Of a stretch of DNA of 51,575 nucleotides, positions 16,016-24,732 are shown in pieces. The stretch comes from Methanoculleus sp. GTDB taxonomy: Archaea > Halobacteriota > Methanomicrobia > Methanomicrobiales > Methanoculleaceae. The notes beneath the pieces were generated by a model. It saw only the letters and a program-made list of their open reading frames with translations. It had not been told where the DNA came from and did no database searches. A program made the translations under genes and the position numbers. The first letter of the stretch is position 1. Every line of letters begins with the position of its first letter. The stretch is from NCBI RefSeq assembly GCF_030019085.1, contig NZ_JASEFJ010000013.1, forward strand, positions 1-51,575, in the 5' to 3' direction.

Positions 16016-16912
16016 ATGCGATGTCCGAACTGTGGCTACGAGGACGAGGGGAACTACTGCAGCAACTGTGGCAGTCCCCTGAACCAACCTGCCGCGACCG
16101 CCCCGGAGAATGGGCTAAGATGGTATGAACGATGCCCTGCATGCAGAGCCGGTCGCCTCTCAAAGACCGTCAGCAGGGGATTCATGGGTTTGACGAGCAC
16201 AGAGTCATATTCGTGCCCAAACTGCGGAGCGGTCTTTACCAGGGAGGGCAGCAGGACGTTCAAACTCTCAAACATCTCCGATACCTCCAGGCCCGCATGG
16301 CGCGACTATGCCAACCAGACGTTGAGCGATGAAGAGTGGAAACGTATCGCCGACGGCGGGGTCTCCGATGCCAGGCAGCGGGAACTCGATCTCGACCACC
16401 TCATCACGGCAGTCCAGGAAGGGCAGATCCCGCCGTTGAACGCCGCTGCCCCCGGTTCGATCGTTCCAAAGAAGGGCGAAAGGCTGGTGGCAACAATCCC
16501 GGGGGTCACCCTTAGTGAACCCCGCTCCGTGCGGAAGACGTATGGCGGCGGTGGGGGACCGAGTGTTCGAATCGCTAAAGGGGTCTACATAAGAACCGGC
16601 GGGTTTGCATCCAGGAGCGAGTCCCATGAAGAGATACGTTCGATCGATTCAGGCACTCTCACCCTGACAGACAGACGCCTTGTGTTTGCGGGACAGAAAC
16701 GGACGACAAGCGTCAACCTGGGAAAGATCATATCGATAAAACCCTGTGAAGACGGGATCGCCATAAACCGTGAGGGAAAACAGAAGACAGAGTACTACTC
16801 AGGCCTGGATAACGCCGTCCTGCGGTTCAGCATCGAGGGGAGAGACTACGAAGAACCCCTCTCGGGCGCGTTCTTCGCCCGCCTGATCGAGGGGCTGCTC
16901 AAAACCGACTGA
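16016..16912 (+). CDS. Zinc-ribbon protein with C-terminal PH/GRAM-like domain
   Basis: A 298-residue soluble protein. Residues 3-19 form a zinc ribbon (CPNCG then CSNCG). A second, longer pair follows at about 40-71 (CPACRAG then CPNCG). A charged helical linker with WKRIADGG leads into a beta-rich C-terminal domain of about 150 residues, with SIDSGTLTLTDRRLVFAG and VNLGKIISIKPCEDGI, the pattern seen in bacterial PH-like/GRAM-like membrane- or lipid-associated domains. The fold assignment is by motif shape only. Start ATG is 8 nt after a GGAGG site. Function is unknown. Confidence 0.78.
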   Translation: MRCPNCGYEDEGNYCSNCGSPLNQPAATAPENGLRWYERCPACRAGRLSKTVSRGFMGLTSTESYSCPNCGAVFTREGSRTFKLSNISDTSRPAWRDYANQTLSDEEWKRIADGGVSDARQRELDLDHLITAVQEGQIPPLNAAAPGSIVPKKGERLVATIPGVTLSEPRSVRKTYGGGGGPSVRIAKGVYIRTGGFASRSESHEEIRSIDSGTLTLTDRRLVFAGQKRTTSVNLGKIISIKPCEDGIAINREGKQKTEYYSGLDNAVLRFSIEGRDYEEPLSGAFFARLIEGLLKTD

Positions 16913-16920
16913 GGCGCGGG

Positions 16921-17220
16921 TCAGCCCCGGGATTCGTCCATCCGGGCCCTCATCTCCTTTGCCGTGGTGATGAGGTACTCCAGTTCAGCGAGTACCCCGG
17001 CGCTCCCACAGGCGCCCATGCTGCACGCCTTATCGTGCAGCGCCCAGCACTCCTGCTCGATCTGTTTGAGTTCGTCCATCGTGTAGCGATGATACCTGGC
17101 AAGGATATCCCCGTATTTGCGGGTAAAAGCGGAGATCTCCTCAAGGAGAGCCTTCCGATCAACCCTCGGCCCCGGCGCTCCCGTAGAACAACGGTCAGCC
17201 CCGGCATTGTTGCGTTCCAT
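16921..17220 (-). CDS. Small helical hypothetical protein
   Basis: A 99-residue, mainly helical protein (MERNNAGADRCSTGAPG start). The middle has ALLEEISAFTRKYGDILARY and LKQIEQECWALHDKACSMGA. Start ATG 17220 is preceded by GGAAGAG at good spacing; the longer frame upstream lacks a start with a ribosome site and runs into repeat DNA. It converges with the zinc-ribbon gene with only 8 nt between them. I do not recognise the family. Confidence 0.65.
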   Translation of the reverse strand: MERNNAGADRCSTGAPGPRVDRKALLEEISAFTRKYGDILARYHRYTMDELKQIEQECWALHDKACSMGACGSAGVLAELEYLITTAKEMRARMDESRG

Positions 17221-17379
17221 GATATCTCTTCCTTTGCCAGAGGTAGGAGTTAGTCTTTCCGGAATGGGAAAGATGTTGAGAGTGTTCTCTCCGGCAGAGG
17301 GCAGGACCTGTTCCTTGAAAAACGCGAACGCAGGCTCCCGATTGGAGAGAGGTGCGAGCACCACGGCATTAGAAGGCTC

Positions 17380-17843
17380 GGATGAACACCTCACGCCGCA
17401 TACCAGGGCGTTGCGACAGATATTCTGCTCCTGGAGCACCCGGGTCCCGCAACTCCACATAAAGCGAATGTTCCTTTTCTCCACCCGAGGGCAGGGGCAG
17501 TGCGGGGTGATTGGCCCCATGGCCGTGCAAGGGGGGGAGAGTCTCACCGTAACGCTGGAGATGCACCCCCGTGGCACTGTATCGATGGAGAATCACCCTG
17601 TCTCCTGCATCTCAGGTCGAACAGTATTCGCGGAACACCCCCACCTCCCGGCAGCGATAGACCCTGGAAGGCCGTGCATGGGTCTTCTCCAGGGTCTTCC
17701 CCGTGTTTCCGGTTTTAAACTACCAGGATCTAATATCAGGCCTCAGAGCGAGTATAGTTTTGCAAGGGGAGCGATCTTTGAGTCTTGAAGTGCGGATCTA
17801 ATGGCAAAATAAGGCTGAAGCTCCAGGTAACCCTGGAGGGGAC
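17380..17843 (+). repeat. Long copy of the dispersed repeat (copy L1)
   Basis: This whole stretch is similar to 31540-32215. Shared segments in order: an ACTCCACATAAAGC block near 17451, a full module A (17494-17600), module B (17598-17655), a short module A core (17650-17700), and a 3' tail of about 140 nt with GTTTTAAACTACCAGGATCT and GGCTGAAGCTCCAGGTAAC. Small indels between the copies shift all frames, so it is non-coding in its present form. It ends right at the stop codon of the SDR gene. Confidence 0.8.
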
Positions 17844-17847
17844 TACA

Positions 17848-18684
17848 TCAGAAGTATGTCCCACCCCGCTCGAACGCCTCCCTGCGGTCGCGGGCCATCT
17901 GCAGCAACATCTCTTCGATCTCCGGTCTGCCGAGGACGTATCCATGCCAGTATTCGGTGTATGGAGATTCAGGCACAACGATGATCCCCTTATGCTCCGC
18001 AACCCGGTCAAGGATAAGTGATGCCGCCTTATCGACAGGATACGCGTCGTCGGGAATCCTCAGTTCGCCATGCGCCTGGCCATAGATACTCTTATTGAAG
18101 ATCGGGGTCGCGATATTCGCCGGGCAGACCGTCGAGAAGTATAGCCCTTTATCCGCATACTCATACCTCAGGCATTCGGTCATCCCGGTGACGCCGTACT
18201 TTGTGAGGGAGTAGAGCGCCTGGAACGGAGGCGGAACGATCCCGGCTATCGAACTGGTGTTCACGATCTGCCCGAACCCCTGCTTAAGCATGATCAGAAC
18301 CGCGGTATGGACACCGTATATGACGCTCCATAGATTGGTCTCGATGATCGTCTTCCAGTCCTCGAGGGTGGCATACTCGAACGGCATCGTCCCACCCACA
18401 CCTGCGTTGTTGAAGAGGATATCCAGCTTTCCGGCTTTTTCTGCCGTCGTCTCGATACCCTGCTGAACCTGCTCCTGATCGGTCACGTCCATGACGAGGG
18501 GCTTTACCCGGTCGCCATGGGCAGCGAGCTGGCCGACGGCCTTAGCAATCTTTTCCGGACTGCGCCCGGCCATGTAGACGGTTGCCCCCCTCTTTACGAG
18601 TTCTTCGCTGATCGCATACCCAATTCCGGAGTTCGCACCGGTGACGATGCAGACCTTGCCTTTATAATAATCCGAATCAACCAC
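17848..18684 (-). CDS. Short-chain dehydrogenase/reductase (SDR)
   Basis: A classical SDR of about 278 residues. The nucleotide-binding TGANSGIG, the NNAGVGG loop, catalytic serine in VNTSSIAG and the YSLTKYG pair are all present, so it should be an active NAD(P)H-dependent oxidoreductase. The substrate is unknown. The start may be GTG 18684 (GGTGA five bases upstream) or GTG 18693. It lies a few bases downstream of the acetoacetate-decarboxylase-like gene on the same strand, so the two are an operon. A shared ketone or beta-keto acid substrate is plausible. Confidence 0.9.
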   Translation of the reverse strand: MVDSDYYKGKVCIVTGANSGIGYAISEELVKRGATVYMAGRSPEKIAKAVGQLAAHGDRVKPLVMDVTDQEQVQQGIETTAEKAGKLDILFNNAGVGGTMPFEYATLEDWKTIIETNLWSVIYGVHTAVLIMLKQGFGQIVNTSSIAGIVPPPFQALYSLTKYGVTGMTECLRYEYADKGLYFSTVCPANIATPIFNKSIYGQAHGELRIPDDAYPVDKAASLILDRVAEHKGIIVVPESPYTEYWHGYVLGRPEIEEMLLQMARDRREAFERGGTYF

Positions 18685-18699
18685 AATTCTCACCCAAAA

Positions 18700-19500
18700 C
18701 TACTCGATGACCCTTGCACCCATCGCGTGGAGGATGGCCCTACCTTCTACCATTGTCGCCTGCGTCAGCCGTTTCATGGGCAGGGCCGCAAGACTGTTGA
18801 CGATGTAGTACTGGACAGGGTTCTGCATCGGCGTCTGCTCGATCCACTCCAGGCTGCCTTTCCCGACCTGTGCCGTCTCCACCTCCATGCCCTGCGGGTA
18901 GAGGACGAACTCGCTCACTTCCGCCCCCGGAGCGCCGACTTTTGGAATGTACTTCCACCCCAGCGTGTTCATGGAGACGAACTGCGACTTCAGGGCCTCC
19001 AGTTCAGGCCCGTTTATCGACCCTGTGGCCTCAAAACCCACCCTGAGGAAGGTATTTCCCTCGTAACTGACGGTGGTGGCATAATGGGGCCGCAGGATGT
19101 GCAGGTCCTCGATATCCGCATGTAACTTCGGGATGCCGGTCTGTTCCCGTCCCCCAAGGATGGGTGCGGTTCTGTTTTCCCATACCACAAGCGTATAGGA
19201 ACCGTCGATCTCGTCCTTCTTTCCGTGAAACCGGACCGGTGCTGCCACGTTGATCAGATTGTAATGTCCGCCCTGCAACCAGTTGATCTCGGTGAACCTG
19301 CTGAAAACAACCTGCACTTCAGGTGCCAGGAGTTCAAATCCTTCTGGGATATAGTTTTCAAGAAGGTCTCTCTCGGTCTCGTAACTGATCGCGAGTGACG
19401 TCGTTCTCTGCGTGACCAAGGTCTCCGGGTCAAACTTGCTGCCACCAAAGTGGACAGGCATCAGGTAGGTGAAATCATCCTGTGGTCGGAACATGGGCAT
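18700..19500 (-). CDS. Acetoacetate decarboxylase family protein
   Basis: A 266-residue protein of the acetoacetate decarboxylase (ADC) superfamily. The signature segment [15 protein letters not shown] contains Lys125 where true ADC has the Schiff-base lysine in GYPKKLA. The second lysine of the pair is Leu here, so the pKa of the active lysine, and perhaps the reaction, differs. Many ADC-like proteins are not decarboxylases but aldolase-dehydratases or related enzymes. Length is near the family's 240-270. It is the first gene of a pair with the SDR. Confidence 0.85.
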   Translation of the reverse strand: MPMFRPQDDFTYLMPVHFGGSKFDPETLVTQRTTSLAISYETERDLLENYIPEGFELLAPEVQVVFSRFTEINWLQGGHYNLINVAAPVRFHGKKDEIDGSYTLVVWENRTAPILGGREQTGIPKLHADIEDLHILRPHYATTVSYEGNTFLRVGFEATGSINGPELEALKSQFVSMNTLGWKYIPKVGAPGAEVSEFVLYPQGMEVETAQVGKGSLEWIEQTPMQNPVQYYIVNSLAALPMKRLTQATMVEGRAILHAMGARVIE

Positions 19501-19888
19501 CCTTCCACCTGCCTTACACCCTCAGGGCATATACTTTGCGGTTCATTGTTACGGACGCCGGATCTTTTGATTCAGGCCCTGTAAGATAAATGCTGATAGA
19601 ATTGACCGACTTTTGGCCCTGGATCATACAGGCAAATGAGCTGAGAAACCCGGGTCAAAAACCGTTTGGATCCTCTCCGCCGGCACGAGGGTTGAGCGCA
19701 GGGCTGGAGGTAACCCCACATCGGGAGAACCATCCGGCCGGCACAGAAACCAGACTCTGTCGTAACTCCCTGCGCGCGAAAGATCTTCGCCAAAACACCA
19801 ATCTGCGATCCGGCATACAAACGGCTTTGCCTCAAAACCAGTACACTGTGACCTTCACCGCAGATCCCGGTCGCTATATTACCGCAAT
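19501..19888. other. Gene-free region between decarboxylase-like gene and tnpB remnant
   Basis: About 390 nt without a supportable gene. Frames on both strands lack ribosome sites and look like random GC-rich reading. It must hold the promoter of the minus-strand ADC/SDR pair, but I see no clear TATA box. Confidence 0.4.
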
Positions 19889-20846
19889 GTGACTGCTCCC
19901 CTGATTAAAATCAGGGCATCCTGGGTATTACCCCTGAGATTGCAGCCCCAATCCCATAATATTGATCGCCGCGTTCTGAACCCGGTCCATCACCAACCCA
20001 CAATGCGGGCAGGAGTGGACACGATCAGAGAGCATCTTAGCGACGAACATACCACACCTGGAACACTGCTGTGATGTGTTCCTGGGGTTCACCGGGATCA
20101 CACGAGAACCAGCCTCTTCCGCTTTCTTCCCTGTGATCGTGATGAACCGGTTCCATGAAGTCTGGTGAGCGAAATTGTGGCGCCGATTCGCAATCCGTTC
20201 GTGGATGCGTGCAACAACCATTCTGACTTTCTTCCGTTCAGGAGTGCCTTTCTCAACTTTTGAGGGGCTTCTCTCTCACCTTCGCAAGCGCTTTCTCGTC
20301 AGTATGGAAGAACCGGGGGTTCTCGATCTTCTCCCCGTTTGAGAGGGTGGCAAATGATTCGAGACCCACATCGACCCCGACCACAGTGTCTTTCTCTCCT
20401 GCGGGAGCGGGTTCATACTCGACCGAGAAACAGGCATACCACTTTCCAGTCGCAGTACGGTGAATCGTGAGAGTCTTGATATTACCTTCGATCGGGCGGT
20501 GGAGGACGATAGGGATGATCATTGAGGTGGAAACCAGACTGTGGATACAGGCTTTGAACGCAAGATCGACGCGCATCTTGACATTCTGCAATACCTGAGA
20601 ATAGACTGGATTCAGTTCAGGGTGGTCCTTCTTCAACTGTGTTAGGATTTTGTTAGTATCATAGTACGATAGAGAACGTTGTTCCTGTTCCCACGCGTTC
20701 TTTCGCAATGCGAGTGTCTCGTTATAGACCCAACGGCATGTGTACAGTGTCTTCTCAAGAAGAGTCACCTGAGCCTTTGTTGGATAGAGTCGATAACGAT
20801 ACGATTTACGAATTACTTTATATACGATCTGTTCTAATAGATGCAT
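19889..20846 (-). mobile_element. tnpB: Degenerate IS200/IS605-family tnpB element with right-end hairpin
   Basis: Two minus-strand frames (about 20253-20846 and 19928-20221) are pieces of one TnpB. N-terminal YRYRLYPTKAQ, RuvC-I VVGVDVG and the C-terminal zinc finger (CSRCGMFVAK, CPHCG) with D-R-V-Q-N-A-A are present. Lesions: a deletion after KMRVDLAFKA, a frameshift near REKPLKS (an extra base in a C run), and a deletion after NFAHQTS that removes the RuvC-II glutamate. The nuclease is therefore dead. Just beyond the stop, CCCTGATT/AATCAGGG at 19898-19915 followed by a GAGCAGTCAC-like sequence resembles the element's right end, the part that in active elements yields omega RNA. Confidence 0.85.
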
Positions 20847-20990
20847 TTGAGGAGGGCATTCATCCCACGACTGAAGTCGAGGGCATTCTGCCTGTTTTCT
20901 TCGTAAATATCCAGGGAGATCAACACACTCTTCATCCGATACGCCCATATAAGGACGCCGGTTCCAGGAGACGAGAATGGAGCGACAGGG

Positions 20991-21626
20991 ATGGTAACAG
21001 AGACCACCGGAAACGAGAATTCCGGTTTAAAGTCACGAGCAGAGTCCGACCTTTCTCTCGAAGTGGTCATACTGGTAGTCTTTGGCGTATTCATGCTCCT
21101 CTTCGGCGTGCTTCTATTCAGGATTCACACAGGTGAACTTCCGTACGCCCCCGACAGCACCTACGGGCTGTTTCTCGTTATCGTCTCGTTTCAGATGATA
21201 ACAATGGGAAGGACGCCATTCGGCGATCTCCGGCGTTCATGGGCGATAATACTCCTCGGTGTCTGCACGGCGGTCATCGGGATGGTCGCATGTTTCATAC
21301 CCGGACTGCTTGCTGAACCGGTTCGAATCCTTGTCGGGATACTGCTCTTCGCCGGCGGGGTCTCGCTCATGCTGCATTTGTTCTTCTCCCGGGATAAGGC
21401 GAGGTTGTGGCTGAAGGTCCCCGGGATCCTCCGGCAACTGACGCTCGCCTGTATCCTCGTCTATCTCTTCTCGATCGTTCTCGGTCTCGTCACGCTCCTC
21501 CCCGGCATCACAACCGACCCGCAGACGGCAGTTCTACTCATAATCTACGGTATCAGTTTCTTCTACCTCTCCTGGTGCATCCAGAGCGTTAACCGGGCGT
21601 ATCCCCCCGGAGAGAGGAGGGCGTGA
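20991..21626 (+). CDS. Membrane protein, first of a paralogous pair
   Basis: A 211-residue integral membrane protein. After a charged, soluble N-terminus of about 20 residues come roughly six hydrophobic segments, starting with LEVVILVVFGVFMLLFGVL. The second gene repeats the same layout: a first segment, then a hydrophilic turn with PY/PF-A/S-PD, then LFLVIVSFQMITMGRTPFG versus LLLVIMAIQMLALGETPMG. The two are therefore paralogues from a tandem duplication. No known transporter motif is visible, so the function is unknown. Its stop overlaps the possible GTG start of the next gene. Confidence 0.8.
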   Translation: MVTETTGNENSGLKSRAESDLSLEVVILVVFGVFMLLFGVLLFRIHTGELPYAPDSTYGLFLVIVSFQMITMGRTPFGDLRRSWAIILLGVCTAVIGMVACFIPGLLAEPVRILVGILLFAGGVSLMLHLFFSRDKARLWLKVPGILRQLTLACILVYLFSIVLGLVTLLPGITTDPQTAVLLIIYGISFFYLSWCIQSVNRAYPPGERRA

Positions 21627-22237
21627 TCCCCATGAAGTCCAGCGATCCCCCTTTAATCTTCAGGGAGACCTCGATCCCGCTCTCGATTGCACTGGTCATC
21701 CCGGTCGGTGTCCTGCTGGTTCTACTGGGACTGTTGCTCTTCCCGGTAAACAAAGGTGCGATCCCGTTCTCACCGGACGGACAACTCGGGCTTCTGCTGG
21801 TCATCATGGCCATCCAGATGCTTGCACTGGGAGAGACCCCCATGGGTCAGTACAGACGCTCGCGCCTGCTTGTCATCATCGGGATCGTGTTCGCCTCGAT
21901 GGGGATCTTCTCGTGCATCGTTCCAGGAGTCCTGACTGATCTGATCCGGGTGCTCCTTGCGATCCTGAACATCGCCGGGGGAGCAATACTCCTTGCAAAA
22001 CGATTCCTTCCGATGCTGCAGGGCGCCGATAGCCCTGCGACCGTTGTTCCAGCAGATCTGCTGCCGACCCTCAAGAGACTTATGGTCACCCAGACGGTAT
22101 TGAACGTTGTATCGATCTCGTTTGGTATCAGCATGCTGCTGCCGGGCCTCATCCCGGGCATGGTCATCGCGGGGATCGTCGTGATCAACGGCCTGCTCCT
22201 TTTTGCGCTTGCGACCATCCTTATGAAGGTGGTTTGA
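21623..22237 (+). CDS. Membrane protein, second of a paralogous pair
   Basis: About 204 residues with six predicted hydrophobic segments, homologous to the gene before it. Start is either GTG 21623, overlapping the previous stop (GTGA), or ATG 21632, which has an AGGAGG about 11 nt upstream. The segment GIFSCIVPGVLTDLIRVLLA aligns with MVACFIPGLLAEPVRILVG in the partner, including a shared Cys and the IPG/VPG motif. The two products probably form a complex or heterodimer. Function unknown. Confidence 0.8.
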   Translation: MIPMKSSDPPLIFRETSIPLSIALVIPVGVLLVLLGLLLFPVNKGAIPFSPDGQLGLLLVIMAIQMLALGETPMGQYRRSRLLVIIGIVFASMGIFSCIVPGVLTDLIRVLLAILNIAGGAILLAKRFLPMLQGADSPATVVPADLLPTLKRLMVTQTVLNVVSISFGISMLLPGLIPGMVIAGIVVINGLLLFALATILMKVV

Positions 22238-22293
22238 CCACAGTTGTGCTCATGCGGTGCTCCGCTAACGGAAAAAAGGTTTAAAAAACGTAT

Positions 22294-22377
22294 GCGAGGG
22301 GAGCGATTTGAACGCTCGAACTCCTGCGAGACTGGACCCTGAATCCAGCGCCTTTGACCTGGCTTGGCAACCCTCGC
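22294..22377 (-). tRNA. tRNA-Leu (anticodon CAG)
   Basis: An 84-nt class II tRNA on the minus strand. The acceptor GCGAGGG/CCCTCGC is perfect, the anticodon arm CTGGA-TTCAGGG-TCCAG gives anticodon CAG, a long variable arm (TCTCGCAGGAG) follows, and the T arm is GAGCGTTCAAATCGCTC. T-rich DNA just beyond the 3' end (22263-22290) probably terminates it. Confidence 0.95.
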
Positions 22378-22429
22378 GCCAACGAACCCTGCCGCCGACC
22401 ACTTACGGTGGTCTTCGCGCTTGATATCG

Positions 22430-22640
22430 TGGGAGGTCAAACAAAGTGAACTACCCCGCCCTGAAGGGCGCAGCTTCCTGCTTCATCGAACCCGCCCCGG
22501 AGGGCCTTACATGATCTCCACAGGCGTTGATTACCCTGTTCGGGCCGTCCCGGCCCTACAGCAGATTATATATTCCGGTTGCTTGGTTCTCGCAACGCAG
22601 ACAATACATTTTTGGATGCGCGGACAGAAAAATGTATTGT
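22430..22640. mobile_element. Probable IS200/IS605-type end remnant
   Basis: The stretch starting ACTACCCCGCCCTGAAGGGCG and continuing GCTTCCTGCTTCAT, then hairpin-forming GGGCCGTCCCGGCCC and GCTTGGTTCTCGCAAC, looks like the structured terminus of an IS200/IS605 (IS1341-type) element. No transposase gene is attached; the nearest tnpB remnant is 1.6 kb away. It abuts the 5' side of tRNA-Leu. Recognition is by general pattern, so confidence is moderate. Confidence 0.5.
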
Positions 22641-22710
22641 CTCGAAACGTATTACGGGAAGGGCGGGGTCTTCCCGCTCCGCCCCCTTCACCCCCGCAGG
22701 ATAAATGTAA

Positions 22711-24408
22711 TCACTCTCTTCCAGCATGGGAGTTCCGTGAGTTGTTCTCCATGAACCGCTTCATCTCAAGTTCACGCAGTTCGTGTCGTTTGATCTTGCC
22801 GGAGATCGTCTTCGGAAGCGACTCCATAAACTCGATCCGACGCGGATACTTGTAGGGCGCCGTCACCCGTTTTACGTAGCGCTGTATATCCTTTATTAAC
22901 GCCTCAGACGGTTGATAACCGGGTTTCAAGACGATGAACGCCTTGACAACCGTCCCCCGGATCACGTCGGGCGACCCGACAACCGCCGCTTCCTGGACAG
23001 CAGGGTGCTCCAGAAGGGCGCTCTCGACCTCAAACGGCCCGATCCGGTAACCAGAGGACTTGATGATGTCGTCATCACGCCCAACGAACCAGAAGTAGCC
23101 GTCCTCGTCCATCCGTGCTTTGTCGCCGGTGTAGTAGAACCCGTTCTGGAACGCCCTGCGGGTCTCTTCCTCGCTGGCGTCCAGGTAACCGCGGAAGAGT
23201 CCGACTGGCCTGGGGTTGAGCCTGATCGCGATCCGCCCCTCCTCGCCGACAGCAACAGGGTTACCCTCGTCGTCGTGGAGTTCGATATGCCATCCGGGCA
23301 TCGGCCTTCCCATCGAACCGGGTTTGACCTTCATACCCGGGAGAGTCCCGATGCAGAGCACCGTCTCGGTCTGGCCGTAACCTTCGTAGATCGTCTTGCC
23401 CGTTCCTTCCTCCCAGGCCCTTATGACCTCGGGGTTGAGTGCCTCACCCGCGCTGCAGCAGTGGCGCAGCTCGGAGAGATCAAACTTGTCGAGATCGGCC
23501 AGGATGAGCATCCGGTAGATGGTCGGGGGGCAGCAAAAGGTCGTCAAACCGTACTTCTCCAGGAGCGGCAGGATCTCGGTGGGATTGAACTTCCCGCGGA
23601 TATCGTATACAAATATGCAGGCACCTACGATCCACTGGCCGAAAAGTTTCCCCCAGGCGCTCTTCCCCCACCCGGTATCGGAGAGTGTCAGGTGGAGGTC
23701 GGTTGGGCGCAGGTCGTGCCACAACTGCGCCGTGACGATGTGCCCGAGGGGGTAGGAGTGGTCATGGAGCACCATCTTGGGCTCGCCGGTGGTGCCGGAG
23801 GTAAAGAAGATCAGGAGGGGGTCGGTTGATTTCGTCCGCGGCATGCCTGGCAGGTTCACCAGTTTGTAGGAGCAGGGGGCGGGGTAGTCAAGCTCGACGG
23901 CGTAGCTGACCCAGCCCTCCCGTTTGCCGTCGGTCATGAGCATCACCTCAAGCGATGGGCACTCCTCACGGATCGCCTCGACCTTCTCCGCGTTTTCGGC
24001 CATGGTGATGATCATCTTGACTTCAGCGGCCTGTATCCGGTATTTCAGGTCTTTTGAGGTCAGCATCGTCGTTGCTGGGCAGTAGACCGCTCCAAGTTTT
24101 ATGAGGGCGATGACAAAGATCCACCACTCCGGGACGCGTGGGAGCATCAGCATCACACGGTCGCCTTTCTTGATCCCGTATTTAAGGCAGATGTTGACCG
24201 CCTGGTTTGAGAGGCGCATGAAGTCAAAAAATGTGTATTTCTTCTCGTTTCCTTTCTGGTCAACCCAGATCATTGCCAGTTTGTTCCTGTCCTTCTTTGC
24301 CCAGGCGTCGACCACGTCAAACCCAAAGTTGTAGTATTCAGGGACGTCTATCCTGAAATTGGCACAGAGTTCTTCGTAGGAGGGTCGGTTTTGCTCTTCG
24401 TCAGCCAT
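22711..24408 (-). CDS. AMP-forming acyl-CoA synthetase (acetyl/medium-chain acyl-CoA ligase family)
   Basis: A 565-residue adenylate-forming enzyme. The ATP loop LIFFTSGTTGEPKMVLH, the EGYGQTET motif, YTGDKARMDEDGYFWFVGR and the C-terminal catalytic lysine region ISGKIKRHEL are intact. Overall it resembles MacS-type archaeal medium-chain acyl-CoA synthetases more than bacterial Acs: it is shorter than Acs (about 650) and has TGWGKSAWGKLFGQW in the substrate pocket region. It would activate acetate, propionate, branched or aromatic acids to the CoA thioester. In a hydrogenotrophic methanogen this probably serves carbon assimilation. Single gene on the minus strand; the promoter lies in AT-rich DNA after 24409. 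Confidence 0.9.
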   Translation of the reverse strand: MADEEQNRPSYEELCANFRIDVPEYYNFGFDVVDAWAKKDRNKLAMIWVDQKGNEKKYTFFDFMRLSNQAVNICLKYGIKKGDRVMLMLPRVPEWWIFVIALIKLGAVYCPATTMLTSKDLKYRIQAAEVKMIITMAENAEKVEAIREECPSLEVMLMTDGKREGWVSYAVELDYPAPCSYKLVNLPGMPRTKSTDPLLIFFTSGTTGEPKMVLHDHSYPLGHIVTAQLWHDLRPTDLHLTLSDTGWGKSAWGKLFGQWIVGACIFVYDIRGKFNPTEILPLLEKYGLTTFCCPPTIYRMLILADLDKFDLSELRHCCSAGEALNPEVIRAWEEGTGKTIYEGYGQTETVLCIGTLPGMKVKPGSMGRPMPGWHIELHDDEGNPVAVGEEGRIAIRLNPRPVGLFRGYLDASEEETRRAFQNGFYYTGDKARMDEDGYFWFVGRDDDIIKSSGYRIGPFEVESALLEHPAVQEAAVVGSPDVIRGTVVKAFIVLKPGYQPSEALIKDIQRYVKRVTAPYKYPRRIEFMESLPKTISGKIKRHELRELEMKRFMENNSRNSHAGRE

Positions 24409-24708
24409 AACGCGATCCCTTAGAGGTTGCGCGTTTATGGTTTAAAAGGCTGCACCAAATGGCAGGGACATCCGCCGGGTGATGAGTTCCATTGAAAACC
24501 GGGAACCAACGAAGAAGACCCTCTCACCGTCCCTCTCCGGAAAAACTCTCTTGCGGAAAGACCGGGGTACGGATAGAGAAACGGTCTGCGGCGATGCGCA
24601 CCACCGGTAATCCGTCCTTCTGGAGGTTCATCAAACCAGGAGACACAATCTCAAAGTATATCGGGCTGACAGCCACAGGTAGGGGAACAGCCACCCATTA
24701 CTATTATG

Positions 24709-24718
24709 GTATAAAAAA
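24709..24718 (+). promoter_or_regulatory. TATA box of tbp gene
   Basis: GGTATAAAAA lies 15-24 nt upstream of the TBP start at 24733, so transcription should begin at or near the start codon and the mRNA be leaderless. The factor may bind its own promoter. Confidence 0.5.
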
Positions 24719-24732
24719 TGATATTAATATCG

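Noticed and set aside
19928-20846. TnpB remnant considered as a nuclease-dead TnpB-like repressor (TldR)
   Set aside because: Such repressors keep an intact frame. Here a frameshift separates the zinc finger from the N-terminal half and two segments are deleted, so simple decay fits better.
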